From Magnaporthiopsis rhizophila (Eukaryota > Ascomycota > Sordariomycetes > Magnaporthales > Magnaporthaceae), in contig PYSS01000020.1 in the NCBI GenBank assembly GCA_003049465.1, positions 335,706 through 399,705 on the forward strand: DNA of 64,000 nt, read 5' to 3'. A model generated the notes under the pieces. That model was given only the letters and a program-made list of their open reading frames with translations. It was not told where the DNA came from and made no database searches. The position numbers and the translations under genes are program-made. Positions within the stretch are counted from its first letter, which is position 1; the number at the start of each line of letters is the position of its first letter. Positions 1 through 12,786 of this stretch are shown here, piece by piece.

Positions 1-165
1 TTCTGGGCCAACGAGATCGCGAATAACACCTGCTGATGCCATGCATCTTGATTGTTGTCACGAAAACACCGAATCGAAGGACCCAATTCTCGCGGCAGAG
101 GAACTATTCGCCTAGCCGATACACAAGCCACCACCTATTTCTCTCCAATTGCGACCGGAGCCACG

Positions 166-1736
166 ATGGAGGCACAGGCGCAGGAGGAAGCGACCGTAAA
201 GGTCCTTTTCACAACCACAGAGTCGGGCCTTGAGCTTCCAGAATCAAAACAGCTTCTACTCGTCCCAGCAGGTAACCAGCCCCGCTCACTCCCCAATCTC
301 GCAGCAAAACCTACTCACACCGCGCCTCTCTGTCCCCAGATATCCGCAGATATGGCCTTTCCCGAATCGTCAACTCCGAGTCAATGCTCGACACGCCGAC
401 GCCGATACCCTTCGACTTCCTGGTCAACGGCACGTTCCTGAGGTCCACAATCGAGGACTACCTGCGGGAGAACGGCCTGCCGTTCGAGAAGACGCTCACG
501 CTGCAGTACGTCCGCAGCCTGGTCCCGCCCGTGTACCAGGCCAGCTTCGAGCACGAGGACTGGGTCAGCGCCGTCGACGTCCTCTCCGAGTCCTCGCGCG
601 CCGCCTTGGCCGGCGGCTCCAACTACGTTCCAGGCCAGGATCGCATACTCTCTGTCTCGTACGACGGCCTCCTGAGGATATGGGACGGCTCAGGCCGGGT
701 CATGGCGACGTCGCCGCTGGTCAACAGGGGTCCGCTCTGCGGGCTCAAGGCTGCGCGGTTCCTGACGCCGTCCAAGATCGCCGCGGCCGGGTTGGACAGG
801 ACGGTGCGGATCTGGGACTACGCCGAGACGGCGGACCGGCTGTCGGGCGAGCTGAAGCTGGCGCTGGAGCTGTACGGCCACCGCAGCATCGTCGAGGCCG
901 TCGACGTCGACGGCGCCGGCCGCCGCGTCCTGACCGGCTGCGCCGACGGCTCCATCGGGCTCTGGACGACGTCCAAGAAGCTGGCCCCCGAGGCGCCCGC
1001 CGCCCTGCTGCCGCAGACGTACGCGACCAAGAAGAGGAAACAACAATCGTCGTCGTCGGCAAGCGCCGCCCAGCGCGGCGCCCTGTCGCTCATGCCCGTG
1101 CACTCGCGCCCCGTGAGCGCCGCCCTGCTCGACCCGGCCGACCCGACGGTCGCTTACAGCGCGTCGCAGGACCACACGCTCAAGGTCCTCGACCTGACCA
1201 CCAGCCGCGTCGTCAGCACCGTCACGGCCTCGAGCGCCCTCATGTCCGCCTGCCTGCTGTCATCCTCCTCTTCAGGGTCCGGTTCCACCACCACCACCCC
1301 GCTGGTCGCGGCCGGCACGTCGTCCCGCAACGTGATCCTCATCGACCCGCGCGAGAACGGCGCAAGCACCACGTCGGTCATGACGCTGCGCGGCCATGTC
1401 AACGTCGTGTCGTGTCTGAGCCCGTCGCCCGAAAACTCGCACTCGCTCGTGACCGGCTCCTACGACGGCACCTGCCGCGTCTGGGACCTGCGCAGCGTCC
1501 GCCCCGCCGCCGCCCGCGACATCGCCGACGCCGGCCTGCTCGCCGGCGCCAGCGTCGGCGAGGCCGTCTACGTCATCGAGCGCGAGTCCCTTGGCGGCAG
1601 GAAGAGGCCCCTCGCCGGCGACGGCGTCAAGGTCTTTGGCGTCGCCTGGGACAGGACCTGGGGCATCGTCAGCGGCGGCGAGGACAAGAGGGTGCAGATA
1701 AATAAGGGAAGCGATATCATAGCAGCGACGTCGTGA
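166..1736 (+). CDS. YTM1: Ribosome biogenesis WD40 protein Ytm1 (WDR12)
   Basis: Two coding exons, 166-271 and 340-1736, give 500 aa. The intron has a GT donor at 272 and an acceptor ending at 339 (TGTCCCCAG), and joining restores the codon for Asp in the conserved PADIRRYGLSRIVNSE stretch. The N-terminal ~95 residues match the NLE domain of Ytm1/WDR12 proteins; the rest is a WD40 propeller with WD-type ends such as RIWDGSG, RIWDYAE, GLWTTSK and RVWDLRS. In the family, Ytm1 works with Erb1 and Nop7 (PeBoW complex) in 27S pre-rRNA processing and 60S assembly in the nucleolus, and its NLE domain is the handle pulled by the AAA ATPase Rea1. The propeller carries a low-complexity Ser/Thr loop in the middle. 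The ATG at 166 is the first start consistent with the NLE domain. Confidence 0.93.
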
Positions 1737-2678
<942 letters not shown>

Positions 2679-3463
2679 TTAGAGAACGAAAGGAAGAGCG
2701 CCCAGAGCGACGGAGAAACCAGCGGACAGCCAAGGGTCGAGTTTGGAGCCTTTGAGGCGGCTTCCAGCGCCCATGACGTCAGTGGGCATGGGAGCCAGAG
2801 TCACCGAAGGCGTGCTCAGCGTCGGGCTGGTAGTGACGTTGGAGCCCCAGGGCTGAAGATTTCCTATCACATTGCTCGTATTCTTGCACTCGGGCCGCGT
2901 GCTGCTGTTGAAAGCATCCTGATCGGTGAACCGGATGACAGAACACTGCAACATAGGAGAAAGGGGTGAGGTGAACATGTCAGCATTGTTGGGGCGTAGC
3001 CAAGTCTTGCACATGGGATCTGCATCAAGTGGGAGCCCAGGGGGAAGTAGATAGGCAGGCATACCTGGTACGTGGTCGACGTAACGTCGTTGGAGACGAC
3101 GTGGTACTCGGCAGGCTCACCGATCCACGAGCTGTTGACGGGAACCGAAGGGAGGCAGAATGTGCCATAGTGGTTGACAAAGACAGGCGGCAGGATCTCA
3201 TGGAAGGTATCCTGAGGATCCTTAAGGAGACGAACCTTGACCGTGTACGTGACGTTGTGAACCGTCGAGGTGGCGGCAAAGGGGTATCCCTTGACCGGAT
3301 AGTTGTGGCCGCTCACGTTTCCGCTGAAGGAAAAGCCGCCGCAGGGGGCGACACCCGTGGTGTCAAGGAGGTATCCCATAGAAGGGGGCAGCCGCAGGAG
3401 GAAGTGAGCACTGCCCGGGCTGGCAGCCAGGGCAGCGACGAGGAGGATTGCCGAGACGAGCAT
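2679..3463 (-). CDS. BIM1-like (X325) copper-binding, GPI-anchored protein
   Basis: Two coding exons on the minus strand, 3463-3065 and 2945-2679, give 221 aa. The intron donor is GTATGC and the acceptor TTGCAG; the join reads YQ-CSVIRF. The start at 3463 gives a clear signal peptide (MLVSAILLVAALAASPGSA), after which the mature chain begins with His, the first copper ligand in the X325/BIM1 fold. The family signatures follow: an APCGGF-type first Cys, PVKG, FCLPSV, YQCSVIRF and a final Cys (four Cys in the expected order), several N-glycosylation sequons, a Ser/Thr/Pro-rich linker and a hydrophobic C-terminus typical of GPI attachment. Family knowledge: these are LPMO-like proteins without demonstrated oxidase activity; Bim1 of Cryptococcus acts in copper acquisition. 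A longer upstream reading frame exists but would bury the signal peptide. Confidence 0.85.
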
Positions 3464-5761
3464 TATTCCGGCTGGATGGGTACGGGCGGGTGGATACCGC
3501 TCGGTCTGCAGACAGGTGGGTAAGGCAGATTGGCAGATGGCAGTTGACGATGGCCAGACGCGTGGGGTCAAGCGGCCAGGTAGGTGCCTGGTAGGCCGGT
3601 GGTGGGTGGTAGGGCTGGCGGGTGGAGGGATGGCAAAGTGAGAGACACCAGAGCCAGGATTATGGGCTTGGCGGTGGTTCCGGGCGCCGAATCAAAGGAA
3701 CGGGGTTGAAGATGCTACCCTCGCCTAGGACTGGCTGACGGGGTGATCGGAGAGGGTAAAAGATGGCGCAGGCTTGGCTGTGCACCTAGCTGCGCTGCCT
3801 CGAGTCGAAAGCGCAGCGTCCCGATGAGGCGCCGTTGGCTGAGAGCGACGGAGACCTGGGCCTTGTCGAAGGGCTACACCTCTCGCTCGCGAGAAACTGC
3901 CTGTGGGCGGGGCGGAACAAAGAGACGACAGGCTGAGGCATGTCCAGTCGGATCCGAGGCCAGGGGAATCTCGATTCGAGGCGTTTGGCGGGAATGCCGA
4001 CGCTGTCCGCGGGCAGTCTGGTTGAAAGAGAAGGCGCTCCGCTCCATGTGGCTGCTGGTATGCTGCTGGCAGAACAGAGGGCAGGAGCGAGGCGGCAGGC
4101 GGCAGGCGGCAGGTGGTTCAGCTCAAAAGGGGAATTGCGTGGTTTCAATGGCGGCAGTCGCGGTTGAGACAAATAAGATGGAGGAAAGAGGAAAACGGAA
4201 AACGGAAGGAGTGATCTGGGAGCGCCTGGCACTGGCGACGCGTGGAGGGAAACCGCTCTGGGCAGATTTCAATCCAGCGGCGATGCGACAGGAAGGCCGC
4301 CTCGGGGACCACCAGAGGGAGCAGCAGGGCTGGGCGAACGACTGGCCGCTGGCACTCATTGGCTCGTGTGTGGAAGGCGGAAGGAACCCGGCTGGGAGTC
4401 TCAACTGTGGCTCGAGAGCAGTTTTTTCAGGTTGCTCGTTTCATAGGTAGGTAAGCTGCTGCGGCCCTTTGTGACGCGACATCTAATGGCTGCAGACACC
4501 GCCAGCCAGCAGGGCCGACGCTGGCTGCAGCTGCGACAACGCACACGTCTACGCCGAGGGAGGTGGTAGGCACTAAGACAGGCGCCGTCTTGCATCGAGA
4601 TTGCAATGCCTGGCGCAAGGTGGTGGAACGTGTCTCGAGGGGCACAAGATGGCTGCGTTCTGAGGACATACAAGGTAAGCGAGATGCTTGGCTGTTCTAG
4701 CCTCTCCGCGTGTTCCCCATTTCAGTACTGGGAGGCTTGGCGGGCAGGCCTGGTGGAACCAAGGGAGATAATGGGCCAGTCTAGATCGCCGCGTTCTAGG
4801 CCGATCGCTGATGCTTGGTCGTTTGCCCCAGTCAATACCACGGATCCTGCCTAATTATTGGCTGCGTTGGCGGCTGGCCCGTGCATCAGAGACAAACAAC
4901 CCCTGTGGTCGTGTTGCCCGACTGTTTCTTGGCGACACCTGTGTTGGGTTACGTAAGGCGCCAGCTGCTTTCGGACAAGCCGGCTGGAGGGCTGACTACC
5001 GCCACCCTTTGCCAACTCGAAAGTCCAACATGGTTGGCTCAAGCCTCAGCCTGTGGCTATGTTGTTGAAGCCTTGTCGTTGAAACAAAGTTTGGACCAGT
5101 GCCAGCGCAAGCATGATGTGTAATGAGGGATTGACAAGGGAACTGGGAGCAGCTTAGTGGTCGCCAATGGAGGTGCTGCAGCAGAGCAAGGTTCTTTGAA
5201 AAACAGAAACTCAAACGACGGTGCAGTTGGTGTCCACTATGCTGATATGTGATATGCTATATTCAGGATGTTGATATGCTTGGTAGGACAGAATATGCTG
5301 GCTGTCCTCCCTTGACCTTCGCATGTTGATTGGACGTTCGTCATATAGAGCTGGACATCAAGGAAGGAGTTACTGTTGTTGGAAACGAGCGTGTGCATAT
5401 ACTAGAATGTTGGTGATGGTTCTTAGGCGGCGCTGCTATCACCCTCTCCTCACTTGCACATATCTCCAACCTCAACTTCCCACAGGACAGGTCACAAACT
5501 CGTGCAGTCCTGAGTTTGAATAAAAACCATCCTTGCCCGGCTCTTTGATGCTCAAGCTTGGGTACTTTTTCTTTACGACCAAGCCTACCACAAGCTTCTC
5601 CTCTCCCGCATATCCGGAGGCTCTACCTCGCCCAAGCGAACTCACTCGATTTTCGATGTCTTGATCTTCCGCTCACATCACCCTCTCAGCCGTAAGACCG
5701 CCTCGCTTCTTCGTACTGCAAGAGCCTTCCTTTACCGGCTACCCTCCGCACCGTCTACATC
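3464..5761. other. 2.3 kb divergent intergenic region between two BIM1-like genes
   Basis: No convincing gene. It would carry the promoters of the two divergent BIM1-like genes. It includes a TAGGTAGG-type motif at 3577-3599 and 4444-4455, a short GGCGGCA tandem repeat (about 3.3 copies, 4091-4113) and a pyrimidine-rich leader just before the downstream gene. The reading frame at 3743-4450 is Arg/Gly/Ser-rich with no family resemblance that I recognise and looks non-coding. Confidence 0.6.
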
Positions 5762-6786
5762 ATGTACTGCAAGCTCCCCGTGGCAGCGTCCATGCTAGGT
5801 AGCCTAGTCTGGCTCACCACTCCGGTGGCAGCGGCCCACGATTTTTCGCCGTCTACTCTTGCGCCGCGCCACCACGAGGCTAAGCAGAACACGACCGCGC
5901 TTCTCGACCCGGCCAAACTGCCTCTTTGCTTCGGCTCGTCGAGCAACAAGAGCCTCGTCCAGCAGACGCCGTTTCACTGGCCCGTCAAAGGCTCGCCCGT
6001 TGCCCTGTACACGCACGAACATGCCAGCATCGTAAGTCTTTGCCTATCTACTTTTGATCTTGTCTTTTTTTATTCTCACCTCGCCCGCCTATACCCTACA
6101 CCCTCACGTCTCCCAGATGTAGGCCCCAAAAACAATATCCTTTGCTCAAAATACCGACATGCTAATCTTGAACCCAGTGGGAGTTCCGCGTAATCCCCCA
6201 GTCCGACATCAGCGTCGCCAAGGGCTGGCAGGCCATCGCGCCGCTAGTCAACCAGACGGGCGCGGGCGAGTGCTGCATCACGCGCGTCATCGGGCTCGAG
6301 CAGCTGCTCGACCTCGACGCTGTGGTCCAGGTCCACCAGCACATCAACGACACCCACTCGTACCACCAGTGCGCCATCATCCGCTTCGCCCGCGCCCCTG
6401 CCGACCCCACGCCGGGATCGTGCGTCACCGGCGACACCGTCGAGGCTGCCTGGGCCCAGGCCTTTGTACCCGCGCCCGGTGGCAGCAGCTCCTCGTCATC
6501 GTCGTCAGGCGAGCCAACCCTGCCTGTCATCCCGTCCGGGCTCGAGAGCGGCAGCTGCCCCCTTAGCGCGGACGACGACATAGACCCGGCCGACCGCGCC
6601 GCCTGGTCGTACGTGGTCCTGGGGAGCGCCACCAAGAACCCTTGCGTCATGCTGCTCTATCGGATGGACCCGGAGGACCTCGAGGTCGAGATGTCGCGGA
6701 TGAAGCCTTCGGGTGCCGCGGAGCGGGCGAGCAACGTCGTGTTGGGACTCTGGATGCTGGTGATGGCTCTGGCACTCTTGATTTAG
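5762..6786 (+). CDS. Divergent BIM1-like secreted or GPI-anchored protein
   Basis: Two coding exons, 5762-6031 and 6178-6786, give 292 aa. The donor is GTAAGT and the acceptor is preceded by a GCTAAT branch-like site. A signal peptide of about 24 residues ends in Ala-rich sequence and the mature chain may begin HDF, keeping an N-terminal His. The order of Cys-bearing segments (LCFG, ECCITR, HQCAIIRF, then GSC) parallels APCGGF, FCLPSV, YQCSVIRF and the final Cys of the neighbouring BIM1-like gene, and PVKGSPVAL corresponds to the PVKG segment. The N-terminal Gly-Gly-Phe signature is lost and extra Cys are present. A Ser run and Pro-rich linker precede a hydrophobic C-terminus that could direct GPI anchoring. 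The assignment to the X325/BIM1 family is my inference from the ordered motifs; otherwise it is an uncharacterised fungal surface protein. Confidence 0.68.
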
Positions 6787-7714
6787 GACTGGTAAGCAAC
6801 AGTGAAACAGACGTTGAGGGCAAAACACGATGGCATGAGGACGGGTGATAAGATGAGGAGAAACGGCTTGAATTGTATTAGGTTCCTAGAAGACACCAGC
6901 CACGAAGCTTGTATCTCGGAACCCCTTTTTGACCATTCCATACCGAAAGGCCCGTATGTGTAAAGAAAGACTGACAGCCAACTCGGATTCTCCTCCCTCT
7001 ATGCCAATAAGGCATCAAATATGTGTATATAACTAAGGTTTCTTCACTCTCCAAAAGATGACTGAAAGGGTTGACGTTTTCCCACAAGGCCGACCCGGCG
7101 ATAGCGTAACAGCATTGTCGCGCGGTGATGCCGGCCTCGGTATAAACACGCCGTCCCAGCAATGGCGTAGGAGCACTTTCGCTGTCGAGTGAGCCTAGAA
7201 ACCTCGAAAGACAGCGTATCCAAACACGGATGGGGTATCATAAAGCCAAAAACATGAAAAAAAAGAAATCAATACTAAAAATCAAGAACAGAAGAAAGCA
7301 AGGACGGAACACAGCCAATAGGTGGCTCGAGCCGATAGCGCGGTAGCATTGTCGACTGCGAAACCGTCGTCTCCCGGCCTTGTGTGCATAATCCCGGCGA
7401 TGGCGTACCGGCACTGTCGCCGTCAGGACGTAGCCAGTCTGCTGATGGGCGTCGATGGCTCGTCCTCGGATGATTGGCACACAAAGAGTGGGAGTAGGCT
7501 GTGGTCGTTGTCTGAAGGGTAGCGGTAATAAAGGCGGAGAGAAAGGATGATGTGCAAGGAATGTGACGAAGAGTAGGATAGTTCAAGGTTTGATGGCATT
7601 GGGTTAGGCGACAGGTTGAGCTGCTGCTAAGATGAAGGCGATGAGCCTGTTATCGTCGGGCTGGACTGTGTGTTGAATGTTTCGAGTCCAGAGAGTGATG
7701 CCCCGGAGAGGCGC
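6787..7714. other. Spacer between convergent genes with degenerate repeats
   Basis: Lies between the 3' ends of the second BIM1-like gene and the MFS gene. Apart from presumed 3' UTRs it contains the four-copy repeat listed separately. Minus-strand frames here repeatedly read RQCYAIAG-like peptides only because of that repeat; I see no gene. Confidence 0.6.
7094..7423. repeat. Four copies of a ~28 bp degenerate direct repeat arranged as two pairs
   Basis: Copies start near 7094, 7155, 7328 and 7393. Each shares the core GAT(A/G)GCG followed by a variable triplet and GCA(C/T)T(G/T)TCG; copies 1, 2 and 4 also begin CCC(G/A)GC. Spacing inside each pair is about 61 and 65 bp, and the sequence between paired copies is also partly alike (GGCC-T near the middle), suggesting duplication of a ~90 bp unit. 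Each copy is an imperfect dyad (for example GGCGA at one end and TCGCC at the other in copy 4). Confidence 0.75.
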
Positions 7715-9564
7715 CTAGGACTGCTTGCTCCACCACATGCGCCCGAAGCCGCGCGGTTCGAGCTCGCGTCTGGCCGCGCCGTCCTGGACTTCACCACCAC
7801 CATCGCGGCTGGCAATCCTGTGGCTGGGTTCGTTGCCAAACACGTGGAGAAGGAGCTTCATTAGGAAGCTGCTGGCAATGCTGATGGCCAGGATAGCGAT
7901 CATGACGAGATTGCTCTTGCGGTAACGGTAAGGACCCGGCGCGGCGTCCTCGGGCCAGCCTGTGTACAGCGCGTAGGTGGTGGTGATGCTGCCCAGATTG
8001 CCCAGGCCCGAAACCAGGGCCGAGGCCGCGGCCACGCCGACCTCGCCGTGGCGCCGCTGAAAGATCTCGTTGGTCCAGGTCATGCAGATAGGGACCGTGG
8101 GGCCCAGCCCGAAGCCAACAAGGAGGAGGCCGCCGTACCGAGCCCAGGGGTTGGACAGCGGCGCAAAAGTCACAACCAGCAGGCCGGCGATCTGGATCGA
8201 AGTGGCGGCGGAGAAGAAGAAGGGGCGGAGATGGTGGAATCTGTCCGAGATGGGCGTCACGATGAGAATGGCGATCAAGTCCATGATCCAGATGGGAGCA
8301 AACAGCAAGCTGAGTTGCACGCCTGTGAAGGCAGGGTTAATTCCCGAGATGATGACGGTGCCGTAGAGCTGGGTGCCGATGCCAACGCCGACAACACCAA
8401 AGTACATTATTACCAGGGGCCAGAGCCGCCAGTCAATCAGGACGTAGCCCAGGTCCTTGAGATTCCAGGGACGCGCGTGGTACACCCGCTTCAGCTCCTG
8501 GTAGTGGACCACGGCGTCCTCGCCCTTCAGGGCCTCGGGAGCCGCAGGCAGCCAGCGGCTCCAGCGGCTGCGGACGCGCTTCTCACCAGGAGGCAGTGGA
8601 CGCTCGGGCAGCCACCAGAGGAGGGATATGCCCAGGACCACAGCGGTGAGACCGTAGAGAAGGAACATCCATCGAAATCCGACAAGGCCGCCCAGGCCAT
8701 CCATCTGCTGGAAGCCCGCTGAGACGAGGCCGACGACAGCGGCCGAGACCTGGGCCGCGGTGAAGTACTGACCAATGCGCTTGCCAGTCCTCGAAGGCGG
8801 ATAGAAGAGGGTGAGGTAGTAGGCCATGCCGGGCCACATTCCTGCGATGACGACGCCGAGGAGGAAGCGCAGGAGCCTAGGTATGCGGCGTCAGCAAATT
8901 CTGCCCATGGAACGTAGCAGATAAAGTGGCAAGGCGTACTGAACGCTCCAGGCGTCCTGGACGGCGGCGAAGCAGGAGCCAATAACGCCGACAGCGATAA
9001 CTATGCGAGCCATCCAGGCACTCGGGCTGAGCTTGCTCATGATCAGGTTCGAAGGACAGTCAAAGAGAACGTATGACACGTAGAACAGAGAGAGGGCGGT
9101 CGAGGTGTCGCGAGGGGTGAGTTTCAGGACCGTCATCAGGTCGTGCCCCTCCGCGGCATTCATGGTCTGGGCGATGCCGATGTTGGAGCGGATGGCGGAG
9201 CAGAGGAAGTATAAGATCCAGAACGCTGAGGGTTCAGTGTTAGATATTGGCCCCTGACTGGCGTGCCGAGATGATAGATAGACAGCTCATTACGAAGCCA
9301 GCGACAAACCTGGGATGATACGACGGTCCAGCTTTCTTTTTGGGAAAGTCAGCCCACACTATTCACAACTGTATATGTAAACGTCGATCCAAAAACAGCT
9401 TTTACCCCATACCGGTAGACCTTCTCAACCCTCTCCGTATCGTAGTCGTCCGCAGAAGTACCATTCTCGCGGCGGCCTAGATCTGAGGACTCGTGGTCCG
9501 CGTTCTCGGCCAGAGGCGGCTTGACATCGCCCGCCGGCAGGGTATCCTCCGGAGCGTCGGCCAT
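7715..9564 (-). CDS. MFS transporter, anion:cation symporter (Dal5/Tna1-like) family
   Basis: Four coding exons on the minus strand (9564-9413, 9335-9310, 9225-8940, 8876-7715) give 541 aa. All junctions are GT-AG and restore the family text VEK-RKLDRRIIPAFWILYFLCSAIRSNIG and QLLRFLLGVVIAGMWPGM, so the model is well supported, including a 26-nt second exon. About 12 membrane segments follow a ~55-residue acidic cytosolic N-terminus. The WPGM.YYLTLFYPPSRTGKRIG region is typical of the ACS group (allantoate, nicotinate, pantothenate and similar organic anion permeases). Substrate cannot be told from sequence. The gene sits alone between repeat-bearing spacers, with no obvious catabolic partner. 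Confidence 0.88.
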
Positions 9565-12500
9565 GGACCGTGAAGCACTGGAAGGGTGTGCTACCCGTTT
9601 TTTTAGGGCACTGACTCTTGGGGCTTGTGTAATGAATAAAAAAAGTAGTGGGGGAGTAACTTGGTTTCTGCGGCTTGATTCCGTCCACGGAAGGCGAAAA
9701 AAAAAAAAAAATCAAATGAAAACTTTTGCGACTCTACAGTCTTTTTGACCACAGCCTTCTGTTGGGAGGTTGAACGGGTGGGCGTAAGACGGTGACCCTA
9801 GCACGTGAAAAGGCTCAAAACACACCTAAAAATGAACCCCCACAGGTGGACGAGGTGGGTCGCGAGCGCGCCTTATTCTATATCTGCCCAGCCCGGTGTT
9901 AGGTAACGGCTTCACGCCATTGAAACCATCATCGCCAGCCGCGCTGGATCAGGCCAAGCGTTAAGTGTGCGGGCCAAGGAGGCTGAGGTGATAGAAGGAC
10001 CTAGGACAATCCAGCGCTGAGGCCTGGACCTGAATCCAAGGGTTATTCTATCTGCAGGACTGCTTGGTTCCAGGTCATGGTGGTGGTACCTAGACGGCCA
10101 GCCCAGTATAGGTGGTAGATACCATATATGCTTGGCCCAGGCAATCACGAACGATCACGACGTCGGCAAAACTGTCATGAGAAATCCGAATAAAAACAGA
10201 GCAAAAATGAATCCGCCGGAATAGGAGTATAAAAAAGCAACGAGAAAATCCTAATTGACCAGTTGGTGCGATCCATGGCAATGCAACTACCCGAGCGACA
10301 CACATTTTGTCTGCCTGTAAATCAAACCTCAATGCCTTAGGCTGCCACTTCGCTCGATTTTCAGTCGCAGCAATGTGCGGTGAGAAATTTGGGGCCAGGC
10401 TGATGGATCAATCTCTGCGACGCATAGAAAAAAAAACGAGATCATTTCTCTTCACCTATCTGGATACACACGCCCCCGTCTGCCTGGACGCGACTTGAGG
10501 CCATGGCAGCCAATGTCCGCCGGGGCAATTGATCGATTGGGGTTGCAAGACCGCCCGTGGCGACTGATTGATTGAGGTGCCTTGTCGCCTCCTTTCCCTC
10601 CCGTCGTGCTGCCTGAGCATCCATGGAGGCTCGGGCTGACTTGTGTCGCCTGCCGCGAACGCCCGGATGGAGGTCTGGTCGGTCTAGGTGTCTCGAATTG
10701 GCTACCAACTCGATGGCATCATCCAGCGCACATGCACTCTTTTGCTCACCTTTTCTCACGGTCACCTCGTCTGGTCATCTTAGCTACTGCGCCCATGTGG
10801 TTCCAGGATGAGCGTTATATCGCCGCAGTCACAACGGCGCGGGAAGGTATGACTCCTCCAGTGTCGTTCCAGGAGCCACCTTCGGCTAACGATTAGTCGT
10901 CGAGCGTGCCACCCTCTCACCGTCTGAGGAATTGCTACCACACACCATTCCCGTTCACGGAGGTGGTCTCGCTTGCCTCATTTTGCCAGTCGGCTGGCCG
11001 GATACGGGGTATATGCAGCCCTATGAGGGATTCGAATGCCTGCATTACCCACCCACCACGAGCACATGCTGTTTGTGTTGGCTCCGTGGTGACGGGCCGC
11101 GAGGCAGCAGTGCCCGCGGGTGCCCAGGCATCCAGTGTGCCTCCTCCATTGTGGACCCCATTGCATATTCTTGTCTCTCAGCAGGCACACCTACCGGAGC
11201 CTGGATTCACATCTTTGCTCAGCGCAAGCGCGTGTTGGCACAGCTCGGGCGTATCGCCCCTTTTGTTGGGTCGCTCCCGCGGTTGACCGAGCGTGCGGCT
11301 GCGGCGTTGGTCACAGCCCATGCGTCCTCCGCCGAGGTTCACAGGCTTTTCTTGTCTCGGTAGAGAGCCTTGTGCAATCGCCTATTTCTATACACATCCA
11401 CGAGGAAACCACTACAGCTTTGTGAGACCAGGCCTTGGAGTTCTCACGCGAAATCCTTCATTAATGATCCTAGCATCGGGCCTTCTTGAGGGTGCACGAG
11501 CCGCGGCGCAGTTGGTTTCCTCCAGATTCAACGAGAAGCGTGGAGAAACAGTCTTTTTTCCACAGTGCCAATAGGCTCCGAACGCTCCTTGTTGACTCTT
11601 CTCTTTGTGTTTCTTTTTTCGATCGCCTGTCGTGCAGAGTTGCTTGAAAGGTACCTATACAGGTCGCATAGAGAGGCACCAAAGGAAACTCTGCAAGCCC
11701 ATGAAACCGGCTTCGGAACTGGTAGGCACCCGTGCCTTGAGAAAGAAGCTTCTGCATATTTCCTCCTGCCCCGAAAACCACTCCACCAACAGATGAACCA
11801 CGGGCCCTACTTTCAGGACCTCGGCATCAGTAGGACTTGCGCAACCCTGAATATCACCTAGCCTTGTCTTCGGCCTATGGATCGCTGTCAGTTGCCTCTT
11901 GACCCTTGCACGGCTTCCTGACAGCTGGGTAAGGCTGACGGATTGGCGGCCGAGGCTAGTCACGTTTGGGAACAGACAAACACCAGCAAACAGCAAGATG
12001 GACTGCAACCCGTCACATGACGATTTCAGGCGTACGGGCAGCTCTCTTGGGAGTGACCCCATCTGTGAGTCACCTCCTACGGCCTTGCGCGGCCGCCAGT
12101 GTTGGAGGACCTGGAAGGGTCGGGATGGAGTCATCTGCCTCGAATCCGAAAACCTACTAATACGGCAACAGTGCTCTTGCTAAATGAGCTCGGAGGGTCG
12201 GAAGATAGCAGAGGCCGCTTGGGCGAACTTGATGGATTAAGTATGTGTGTGATCCAAAGGCAACAACAGTTCCCCAGGCCTCCACCCTTGGCATCTTGGG
12301 CTGTTGCTCTCTGCGATTGCGAGTCTACCAGCCCACAGGGGTGTATGGCCCCACATCACAGGCTACAGGCACACACAGCTGTGGCGCAGCAGCAACGGCC
12401 GAGCACGGGCTCACGTGGCGGCGGCCCATTCTGTCGACCCTCGTCCGCGGAGTCAGCGGCGTGGTGCATTGATCGGATCAGCCTCACAGGCCTTGTTCGG

Positions 12501-12786
12501 TTGCCTTGCGCTGTTAGGTGGCGGCGTCAGTCGACGATTTGCAAATACGGTCTAGGCGCTCACACCACAACTCCATATAGCACGCCCTCCCGCCCACGAT
12601 CATCCGAGCCCGTACGCCAGTAGCCCGCACGCACCCCACACCTCCGCAGTCGCCTCGATTAGCCCACGACCGCCTTCTGGCGACTTGGTCCGCAACCACT
12701 CCGACAGACCCTCCGACGACCCCGACCTGCCAGAGAACAGTCGCCAACACCATCCCGACACCGGCGACCACCCGTTCAACGGAACT
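9565..12786. other. 3.2 kb stretch without a recognisable gene
   Basis: I read both strands and found no family motif and no frame pair with plausible splicing. It starts with the MFS gene's upstream region (an A13-like tract near 9700) and ends with the 5' leader of the zinc-finger gene. The reading frames of 100-175 codons near 10.6-12.6 kb have many Cys, Arg, Trp and low-complexity stretches typical of chance frames. It could contain a non-coding RNA or a decayed element. Confidence 0.5.

Noticed and set aside
230..1705. 491-codon plus-strand frame over YTM1
   Set aside because: Arg/Pro-rich +1 shadow of the WD40 gene, which explains the same bases with family motifs.
3743..4450. 235-codon plus-strand frame between the BIM1-like genes
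   Set aside because: No recognisable domain, composition typical of chance frames, and no good start context.
11025..11045. GGATTCGAATGCC as a possible tRNA B box
   Set aside because: No acceptor stem, A box or anticodon arm in proper spacing on either strand.
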